From Opitutaceae bacterium (GTDB lineage: Bacteria; Verrucomicrobiota; Verrucomicrobiia; Opitutales; Opitutaceae): a stretch of 19,121 nt of DNA. The translations under genes were made by a program, and so were the position numbers. This document shows positions 14,353 through 19,121 of the stretch, one piece after another (position 1 is the stretch's first letter; each line of letters starts with the position of its first letter). The stretch spans positions 1 through 19,121 of the forward strand of contig JAISTY010000101.1 of the NCBI GenBank assembly GCA_031272375.1. The letters run 5' to 3'. The notes under the pieces were generated by a model. That model searched no databases and was not told the origin of the DNA. It saw nothing but the letters and a program-made list of their open reading frames with translations.

Positions 14353-14874
14353 ATGATACCACCGCCGCTCCCCGTCCTCGCCGCCATCGCCGCCGCCGCG
14401 CTCCTCACCGCCGCGCTCGCGATGATGCTCCGCAACCTCATCCACAGCGCCCTTCTCCTCGTCCTCACCTGGGTTTTCGTCGCCTTTTTCTACCTCTGGG
14501 CCGGCGCCCCCTTCCTCGCCTTCGCCCAGGTCGTCGTCTATGTCGGCGCCATCTCGATGGTCGTTCTGTTCGCCGTCCTTCTCACCCGCCGGCACGACCC
14601 CGCGAAACCCACCCGCCCCGCCTCGCTTGCCCGCGCCTGCTCCGCCCTCGCCGTCTCCGGCGGCGCCTTCGCCGTCCTCGCCTGGGCCGTCCTCCAATGG
14701 CGCCCAGTTCCCGGCAACCCGCCGCCCGCCGAACCCTCCGTCGCGACCCTTGGCGCGGCCCTTGCCGGCCCGCAGCTTCACGCGCTCCTCATCACTGGCG
14801 TCATCCTGACCGCCACGCTCATCGGCGCCGCCCTCATCGCCTCCCCCGTCGAAAAACCGGACTCCTCCCAATGA
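14353..14874 (+). CDS. nuoJ: NADH-quinone oxidoreductase subunit J
   Basis: Membrane-arm subunit that links the quinone module to the antiporter-like subunits. The 173-aa protein has five predicted hydrophobic helices. The family core is NLIHSALLLVLTWVFVAFFY, then APFLAFAQVVVYVGAISMVV and LFAVLLTRR, including the conserved VVYVGAI helix with its pi-bulge region. The last helix is LLITGVILTATLIGAALI. The ATG at 14353 is chosen since family similarity begins there; the upstream in-frame codons overlap nuoH. It follows nuoH by 22 bases, and its stop overlaps the start of nuoK (ATGA), so translation is probably coupled. Confidence 0.93.
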   Translation: MIPPPLPVLAAIAAAALLTAALAMMLRNLIHSALLLVLTWVFVAFFYLWAGAPFLAFAQVVVYVGAISMVVLFAVLLTRRHDPAKPTRPASLARACSALAVSGGAFAVLAWAVLQWRPVPGNPPPAEPSVATLGAALAGPQLHALLITGVILTATLIGAALIASPVEKPDSSQ

Positions 14875-15185
14875 ACCTCGACCCGCTCCACCTCTGCCTC
14901 CTCCTGTCCGCCGCCCTCTTCTGCGCCGGACTTGCCGGCGTCCTCTCCCGTTCCGGCGCCATCTTCGCCCTCCTCGGCATCGAGCTCATGCTCAACGCCG
15001 CCAACCTCAACTTCGCCGCCTTCTGGCGCCACGGGCAGGCCGCCGCGCCGGACCCGATTCTCTTCGTCCTCTTCTCCATCGCCGTCGCCGCGGCCGAGGC
15101 CGCCGTCGGCCTCGCCCTTGTCATCGCCTTCTACCGCCACCGCCGCACCAGCCGCCTCCCCGCCGCCAGCCGGCTCAAGGGCTGA
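14871..15185 (+). CDS. nuoK: NADH-quinone oxidoreductase subunit K
   Basis: Small membrane-arm subunit of complex I with three helices, part of the proton path. At 104 aa it has normal length. It reads HLCLLLSAALFCAGLAGVLS, then AIFALLGIELMLNAANLNF with the conserved Glu in GIELMLN, then LFSIAVAAAEAAVGLALVIA with the second conserved Glu in AAAEAAVGLA. The start overlaps the nuoJ stop (ATGA at 14871-14874). The next gene is not nuoL, so the operon ends here or continues only into the unrelated surface protein; nuoL, nuoM, nuoN and the peripheral-arm genes must lie elsewhere. Confidence 0.95.
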   Translation: MNLDPLHLCLLLSAALFCAGLAGVLSRSGAIFALLGIELMLNAANLNFAAFWRHGQAAAPDPILFVLFSIAVAAAEAAVGLALVIAFYRHRRTSRLPAASRLKG

Positions 15186-15248
15186 CGTCCGCATTACCCG
15201 TTGAAAACATTTGAAAACCGCCGTGTCCGCGCAATCCTGCCGCCCGCT

Positions 15249-15782
15249 ATGAAATCTCCATCGAAACTCCTCGCGGCGCTCAGCGCCCTCGTTCTCGCCG
15301 GCTCCTCCCTCCAAGCGGACGAGCCGTTTTTCCAAATCGGCGTCTGGGCCCCCGACCTCCAGCTCGAAAGCGCCGCCTCCAACATCAAGGGCATCCGCCT
15401 CAACTTCGTTTATGTTGAAAACAAAAACGTCACCGGCGCGGATCTCTTCTTTGTCGGCGTCACCCGCGGCGACTTCAAGGGCTTCGCCTGGAACCTCGGC
15501 GAATGGGTGGACGGCTCCGCCAAGGGCGTCCTCTGGTCCGGCTTCAACCGTGTCGGCGGCGACTTCCTCGGCTGGCAGGGCGCGTTCGTCGGCCTCAACG
15601 AGGGCAACGCCACCGGTCTCCAGACGGGCTTCGCGAACATTTCCCGCGGCTCGTTCAAGGGCCTCCAGCTCGGCTTCGTGAACTACGCCGAGAAGCTCAA
15701 CGGCGTCCAGGTCGGCCTCCTCAACGTCGCCAGGAACTCCGATCTCTTCTGGATCTTCCCGTTTGTGAACTTCGCGTTCTGA
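15249..15782 (+). CDS. Exported surface-repeat protein (LA_2272-type)
   Basis: A 177-aa exported protein with signal peptide MKSPSKLLAALSALVLAGSS (cleavage near LQA-DEP). The mature part consists of short repeats with period around 15-20 and the pattern G-x-Q-x-G-(F/L)-x-N: GLQTGFANISRGSFKG, LQLGFVNYAEKLNG and VQVGLLNVARNSD, ending IFPFVNFAF. This is the style of the LA_2272 surface-repeat family, first noted in Leptospira, probably a beta-rich surface or outer-membrane structure; the terminal Phe also fits an outer-membrane protein. The ATG at 15249 gives the signal peptide; an upstream ATG at 15201 adds 16 unconserved residues. It follows nuoK by 63 bases and ends before a strong terminator. 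Molecular function is unknown. Confidence 0.85.
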   Translation: MKSPSKLLAALSALVLAGSSLQADEPFFQIGVWAPDLQLESAASNIKGIRLNFVYVENKNVTGADLFFVGVTRGDFKGFAWNLGEWVDGSAKGVLWSGFNRVGGDFLGWQGAFVGLNEGNATGLQTGFANISRGSFKGLQLGFVNYAEKLNGVQVGLLNVARNSDLFWIFPFVNFAF

Positions 15783-15809
15783 ACCGACGCGCGGCTCCCG
15801 CTCCTTCTC

Positions 15810-15839
15810 AACACGCGCCACGCGGCGCGTGTTTTTTTT
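15810..15839 (+). terminator. Rho-independent terminator after the surface-repeat gene
   Basis: AACACGCGCC (15810-15819) pairs with GGCGCGTGTT (15824-15833) around an ACGC loop and runs into eight T residues (15832-15839). The last T touches the stop codon of the convergent lpxB gene (15839-15841). Confidence 0.93.
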
Positions 15840-16999
15840 CACCCCATCCGCCGGAGGAGCCAGGCGGCCGGGGTGGAGCCGGTCGGGTGGCTTAAAATCC
15901 GCCGCAGGCGCGCGGCCTGCCCGCGGGTCTTTTCAAGGCGGGCGGGGTTGCGGAGGCAGTCGTCCAGCTCGCGCGCGAGCGCCTCCGGCGTTGCGGCGCC
16001 CTGCAGGTATTCGGGATACATCGGCTCGCCGAGGAGGATGTTGGTGATGCCGAGCCAGGGGATTTTCACGAGGCGGCGCCCCAGCTGGTAGGTGAGCGGG
16101 TTGGCGCGGTAGGCGATGGCTCCGGGAATGCCCGCAAGCGCGCAATGCAGTTGCATTGTGCCGCTGGAGGTCAGCACCGCGGAGGCCGCGACGGGTTCGC
16201 CGGCGGCTTGTCCGGCGGCGGCTTGTCGCAGACGGACGGTTTCCGGGAGGTCGCGGGCTTGGAGGATGCTTTTGATTTCGTCGGAGGGGTGGAGGACGAC
16301 TGCGTCGCGGGGGTTGGTTTTGACGGCCGCCTGGTAGCCGGCGAGGAGCGCGGGGAAAATGCGGGCGACGGCCTGCTTGCGGCTGCCGGGGAGGAGCAGG
16401 ACGGGGGCGTCGGGCGCGTGGCGGACAATGGGGCGGTGGGCGGGATCGAGAAAGGGGTGGCCGACAAATTCGACGGGGAGGGTGGTGTCGGCATAGCATT
16501 TCGGCTCGAACGGGAAAATGGTCGCGAGGGCGTCGAGGTCGCGCGCCATGGTGAAACGGCGCCGGGCCTTCCACGCCCAGATTTGCGGGGAGATGTAATA
16601 GAGGACGGCGATTTTGCCGCCGCCCTTGCGGGAGAGGCCGCGTTTGCGGAGTTCGGCGGCGAGGCGGAGGTTGAAGCCGGGGTAGTCCACAAGGCAGACG
16701 GCGCGCGGCCGGTGCGTCGTTATCCAGTCGAGGGTCGCGTTGAAAACCGCGCGGAAGTGGCGGATGTTTTTGAGGACTTCAACGAGGCCGACGACCGAGG
16801 TCGCGGTCATGTCGTGGAGCACCTGGACGCCCGCGCCGGCGAGGGCGGGGCCGCCGAGCGCGGCGATGGCGAGGCCGGGGGCGAGGGGTTTGAGCTGGCG
16901 GACGAGCGCGGCGGCCTGCTGGTCGCCGGAGTGCTCGCCGGCGACGAGGAGCAGGTCAACGGAGGCGTTTTGCGGAGGCGGAAGGCGGAACGGAGGCAT
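15839..16999 (-). CDS. lpxB: Lipid-A-disaccharide synthase
   Basis: GT19 glycosyltransferase that joins UDP-2,3-diacylglucosamine to lipid X, forming the lipid A disaccharide at the inner membrane. At 386 aa it is of normal length. Motifs in order: LLLVAGEHSGDQQAAALV, GLVEVLKNI, CLVDYPGFNLRLAAEL, LYYISPQIWAWKARR, FPFEPKCY, PVEFVGHPFLDPAHRP and LLLPGSRKQAVARIFPALL, then LTSSGTMQLHCALAGIPG. Before the last motif is an Ala-rich segment RQAAAGQAAGEPVAAS, encoded by two tandem repeat copies (16199-16227); relatives normally have a shorter stretch there. Start ATG at 16997-16999 follows CCCGCCGCC. It shows the organism makes lipid A. The oxidoreductase gene 122 bases upstream on the same strand may be functionally linked. 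The stop codon abuts the terminator of the convergent gene. Confidence 0.95.
   Translation of the reverse strand: MPPFRLPPPQNASVDLLLVAGEHSGDQQAAALVRQLKPLAPGLAIAALGGPALAGAGVQVLHDMTATSVVGLVEVLKNIRHFRAVFNATLDWITTHRPRAVCLVDYPGFNLRLAAELRKRGLSRKGGGKIAVLYYISPQIWAWKARRRFTMARDLDALATIFPFEPKCYADTTLPVEFVGHPFLDPAHRPIVRHAPDAPVLLLPGSRKQAVARIFPALLAGYQAAVKTNPRDAVVLHPSDEIKSILQARDLPETVRLRQAAAGQAAGEPVAASAVLTSSGTMQLHCALAGIPGAIAYRANPLTYQLGRRLVKIPWLGITNILLGEPMYPEYLQGAATPEALARELDDCLRNPARLEKTRGQAARLRRILSHPTGSTPAAWLLRRMG
16199..16227 (-). repeat. Tandem pair of dispersed motif inside lpxB
   Basis: GCCGGCGGCTTGTC at 16199-16212 is followed, after one base, by the perfect GGCGGCGGCTTGTC at 16214-16227. The in-frame pair encodes QAAAGQAAG before the donor-binding region of LpxB. 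Confidence 0.9.
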
Positions 17000-17013
17000 G
17001 GCGGCGGGTTTTT

Positions 17014-17115
17014 ATTACACGGAGATCACAGGGAGGGGAGGGAGCTCACGGAGACTGGAAGAATATGGGCCTGTTTTGCCCCACGCCCTCCGTGGTCTCT
17101 GTGAGGAACTGTTCC
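17014..17115. repeat. Imperfect inverted repeat of CACGGAGATCACAGGGAGG type between lpxB and the oxidoreductase
   Basis: The left arm starts CACGGAGATCACAGGGAGG (about 17018-17036) and repeats CTCACGGAGACTGG (about 17045-17058). The right arm CCCTCCGTGGTCTCTGTGAG (17086-17105) is nearly its reverse complement. Between them lies a spacer with TGTTTTGCCCC. It fills most of the 122-base gap between the lpxB start and the upstream gene's stop. It belongs by eye to the same class of interspersed repeats as 5581-5658 and 18209-18386. Confidence 0.65.
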
Positions 17116-17121
17116 GGGCGG

Positions 17122-18123
17122 TCATAGTTTGCCCGCTCTTTCGCGGATTTGGGTGGTGATGGCCATGGCGAGTTCGAGGGCGCTTTTGCCGAGGGCGGGA
17201 CCGACCTTGGGCTGGGTGGCGTCGCGGACGGCGGCGGTGAAGGAGGCCAGCTCCAGCGCGAGCGGCTCGCCTTTCTCAAGGGGGATGTCCTTGACGGGGA
17301 TTTTCGTGAGGTCGCCGGGCTGGACGAGCCCCATCTTGAGCTTGAGACCGTAGCCGAGCATGTCGGTTTTTTTGATGAGGTGGCCGGCCTGGTTCATGAA
17401 GTCGAGGGAGAGGTAGGCGTCGTCCTGGAAAAGGCGGATTTCGCGGGACTTTTTCGTTGAGAGGCGGCTCGTGGAAAGGCTGGCGACGCAGCCGTTTTCA
17501 AAGGTCAGGCGGGCGTTGGCGATGTCCTCCGTCTTGGAAAGAATGGGGATGCCGACGGCGTCAATCCGGGCGACGGGCGAGCGGACGAGCGCGAGGACGA
17601 TGCCGATGTCGTGGATCATGAGGTCGAGGACGACGCCGACCTCGGTGCCGCGGGTGGTGAAGGGGGCGAGGCGCTCGGCGGTGATGTAGCGGGGGCGCGT
17701 GAGGTTTTTTTCAAGGTAGGCCATGACGGGGTTGAAGTGCTCGATGTGGCCGACCTGGACGAGGCACTTGGCGGCGTTGGCGGCGGCAAGGACGCGTTCG
17801 GCCTCCTCAAGCGTGGCGCAAAGGGGCTTTTCGATGAGGAGATGGACGCCTTTTTCGAGAAGCGGGACGGCGACCTCGGCGTGGCGGTCGGTGGGGACGA
17901 CAACGGAGGCGGCGTCGCAGTTGGCGGCGAGTTCGTCGAGGGAGGCGAAGCGGCGGCAGTTGTGGCGGGCGCAGATTTCGGCGGCGCGGGCGTCGTTGGC
18001 CTCGAGGATGCCGGCGAGGGTGACGCCCGGAAGGGAGGCGTAGATGCGGGCGTGGTGCTGGCCGAGGGAGCCGGTGCCCACGACGCCGCAGCGGAGTTTG
18101 GGCTTGGAGGAGAAGAGGGACAT
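17122..18123 (-). CDS. Gfo/Idh/MocA-family NAD(P)-dependent oxidoreductase, possibly GnnA-like
   Basis: A 333-aa sugar dehydrogenase of the Gfo/Idh/MocA family. The Rossmann motif is GVVGTGSLGQHHARIYASLP (residues 13-32), EKPLCATLEEAE carries the conserved Lys, and VVLDLMIHDIGIVLALV the catalytic-site His. TRGTEVGVVLDL matches the family's GG-x-D.G.H region. A relative, GnnA, oxidises UDP-GlcNAc at C3 so that GnnB can aminate it, giving amide-linked acyl chains in lipid A; in Acidithiobacillus the gnnA/gnnB pair lies between lpxA and lpxB. This gene sits directly upstream of lpxB on the same strand, so a lipid A role is reasonable, but no gnnB-like aminotransferase or lpxA is in the window. 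Family is firm; substrate is inference. Start ATG at 18121-18123 follows CCGCC. The gap to lpxB carries an inverted repeat. Confidence 0.9.
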   Translation of the reverse strand: MSLFSSKPKLRCGVVGTGSLGQHHARIYASLPGVTLAGILEANDARAAEICARHNCRRFASLDELAANCDAASVVVPTDRHAEVAVPLLEKGVHLLIEKPLCATLEEAERVLAAANAAKCLVQVGHIEHFNPVMAYLEKNLTRPRYITAERLAPFTTRGTEVGVVLDLMIHDIGIVLALVRSPVARIDAVGIPILSKTEDIANARLTFENGCVASLSTSRLSTKKSREIRLFQDDAYLSLDFMNQAGHLIKKTDMLGYGLKLKMGLVQPGDLTKIPVKDIPLEKGEPLALELASFTAAVRDATQPKVGPALGKSALELAMAITTQIRERAGKL

Positions 18124-18208
18124 GGCGGAAGAAGAGTTTGGAAGCGGAAATTAAGCCACTTCCAAAATCACCCGCGCGAATCCCGTTTTTCTGTGTCTTT
18201 TGTTTCAG

Positions 18209-18386
18209 CACAAAGGGCGCAAAGGGTTTCCCGAAGGTCGCGAAGTCCCCAAACCGTTGAACAGAAGTTAAGGAGAACAAACCTGAAGGCTCTATTCGTC
18301 CGCGGCGCTCCGCGGCAGGACACGCCCCTCTTCATCCCTCTTCTTGTCTTCTGTTAAAAAAAACTTCGCGTCTTCGCGCCTTCGCA
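18209..18386. repeat. Large imperfect inverted repeat of CGAAGGCGCGAAG type
   Basis: The 300-base gap between the divergent oxidoreductase and GT9 genes holds no gene that I can support and is mostly this element. The left arm (about 18209-18287) contains CACAAAGGGCGCAAAGGG, CGAAGGTCGCGAAG, TTGAACAGAAG and CCTGAAG. The right arm (18330-18386), read on the minus strand, gives GCGAAGGCGCGAAGACGCG, then a T run, TTAACAGAAG and GATGAAG in the same order. At the centre CCGCGG-CGCT-CCGCGG (18300-18315) is a perfect small hairpin. The arms are diverged, so this looks like an old pair of interspersed repeats in opposite orientation. The promoters for both neighbours must lie in or beside it; I cannot place them. 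Confidence 0.65.
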
Positions 18387-18423
18387 TTGGAATAAATCTC
18401 TTATCTCTAATTCCACTCCCGCC

Positions 18424-19121
18424 GTGAGCGCCTCCCAAAACACCCTGCCAACCGCCGCCAAAACCCTCGTCATCTTCCAGGCGACGGGCATCGGCGACTT
18501 GCTCTGGCTGACCCCTTACCTGCACCGAATCGCCGCCGGAAGCCGTGACGGGAAAGTCTCCCTCCTCGCCAACCCGACAACCCGCGCCCGCGACCTGTTC
18601 GCCGCCGACGCCACTGTTGCCGAGGTGATTGATTTCACCGGACGCCGCCGCCGCGACGACCCGAAACAACTCCACAACACCCTCCGCGGCCTCCTGCGAC
18701 TCGCGGGCGAATTGAAACAACGCCGCTTTGACCGCGTGTTCGTTTTCGGCGGACGCGCCAATCTCGCGTTCCTCACCTTTGCCGCCGGGATAAAACAACG
18801 CCACGGCTACGGGTTCCATTGGGTGCAACGGCTTTTTCTCAACCGGAGACCGTTCATAAAAAACCGCCGCGGCGTGAGTTATGAGAACGCAACCGCCTTC
18901 GCCATCGCCCTCGGTTTGTGCGACGCTCCGCAAATTCCGAAGCTCTCCATCCCCGCTTCCCTTGTCGAGAAAATGAGGGCGCGCTTCGCCGCCGCGCGCC
19001 GCCCGCTCTACGCGCTCGGCATCGGCGCCTCGGCTCCGGAAAAACAATGGGCGCCAGCCAATTTCCGCCTTCTTACCGAAAGGCTCCTGCAACGCAATTG
19101 CGGCATCCTGCTCGCCGGCGG
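18424..19121 (+). CDS. Glycosyltransferase family 9 (heptosyltransferase-like), partial at right edge
   Basis: The first 232 codons of a GT9 enzyme. Known members transfer heptose from ADP-heptose onto the LPS inner core. From the GTG at 18424 the protein opens KTLVIFQATGIGDLLWLTPY, the family's nucleotide-sugar transferase opening (F...GIGD.L..TP). KVSLLANPTTRARDLFAADA, RVFVFGGRANLAFLTFAAGI and KQRHGYGF follow. YALGIGASAPEKQWAPANFR is the characteristic GA....K.WP..F block, and GILLAGG opens the donor-binding half. The rest is outside the window. No in-frame ATG lies upstream, and the GTG is preceded by CCCGCC with no Shine-Dalgarno. Its codons are less GC-extreme than its neighbours (more AAA, CAA and TTT), which could hint at transfer. 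Several GT9 groups exist, so heptose as donor is not certain. Confidence 0.85.
   Translation, partial: MSASQNTLPTAAKTLVIFQATGIGDLLWLTPYLHRIAAGSRDGKVSLLANPTTRARDLFAADATVAEVIDFTGRRRRDDPKQLHNTLRGLLRLAGELKQRRFDRVFVFGGRANLAFLTFAAGIKQRHGYGFHWVQRLFLNRRPFIKNRRGVSYENATAFAIALGLCDAPQIPKLSIPASLVEKMRARFAAARRPLYALGIGASAPEKQWAPANFRLLTERLLQRNCGILLAG

Noticed and set aside
12951..14468. Minus-strand open frame of 505 codons opposite nuoI and nuoH
   Set aside because: Antisense shadow of conserved complex I genes, Gly/Glu-rich.
1..19121. A new defence, secretion or biosynthetic gene cluster
   Set aside because: All genes but the small hypothetical one and the DUF2937 protein fall into known housekeeping or envelope families, and no co-directional accessory cluster is present.
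1..19121. tRNA, rRNA or riboswitch genes
   Set aside because: Reading the gaps between genes I found no cloverleaf with conserved T-loop and no known riboswitch core; a covariance-model search would be decisive.

Overview
The window is a GC-rich chromosomal segment from a Gram-negative bacterium. It encodes lipid A synthesis (LpxB), a heptosyltransferase-like GT9 enzyme, periplasmic peptidoglycan hydrolases and a proton-pumping complex I. The style of several proteins (a NuoI of the CQICE/CPFDSIKMD type, a GH171-like NamZ, an exported GH127 enzyme, an LA_2272-type surface-repeat protein), the near absence of Shine-Dalgarno sequences and the interspersed CACAGAGG/CGCGAAGG-type repeats suggest Verrucomicrobiota, perhaps Opitutae. 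That placement is inference from memory of protein families, not a database result.

Layout. Positions 1-1898 on the minus strand hold a hicB-like antitoxin gene, then infC, then an N-acetylmuramoyl-L-alanine amidase that runs off the left edge. Directly upstream of hicB (1926-2147, minus) is a hicA toxin remnant with no usable start, probably frameshifted. Next come the exported NamZ-type exo-muramidase (2245-3576, plus) and a convergent secreted GH127 beta-L-arabinofuranosidase-like gene (3593-5629, minus). Malate dehydrogenase (5773-6756) ends in a strong terminator and is followed by rarA (6879-8210). A DUF2937 membrane protein (8226-8912, minus) is divergent from argJ (9024-10346), which is followed by a YqaB-like HAD phosphatase and a small conserved-type protein. 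prmC (11518-12366, minus) is divergent from a partial complex I operon in the order nuoI-nuoH-nuoJ-nuoK (12478-15185). A surface-repeat protein (15249-15782) ends at a terminator whose U-tract touches the stop codon of the convergent lpxB (15839-16999, minus). A Gfo/Idh/MocA oxidoreductase (17122-18123, minus; possibly GnnA-like) lies upstream of lpxB. A GT9 glycosyltransferase starts at 18424 and leaves the right edge.

Functional themes. Envelope construction and remodelling recur (amidase, NamZ, LpxB, the oxidoreductase, GT9, the surface protein), mixed with core metabolism and information processing (Mdh, ArgJ, complex I membrane-arm subunits, IF-3, PrmC, RarA). There are no tRNA or rRNA genes, no CRISPR array, and no complete insertion sequence or phage module that I can support.

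The most unusual content is not a gene cluster. A short motif, GACAAGCCGCCGCC, is scattered on both strands in coding and non-coding DNA, with nine exact copies of its 10-base core, far more than chance predicts. It is read in several frames and appears to have built the DKLPP-rich tail of the DUF2937 protein and parts of a signal peptide. A second set of repeats (CACAGAGG / CGCGAAGG type) forms imperfect inverted repeats between genes and seems to supply the signal-peptide codons of the GH127 gene. Other points are a Cys-to-Gly change at the first [4Fe-4S] ligand of NuoI and a recurrent CCGCC-ATG start context.
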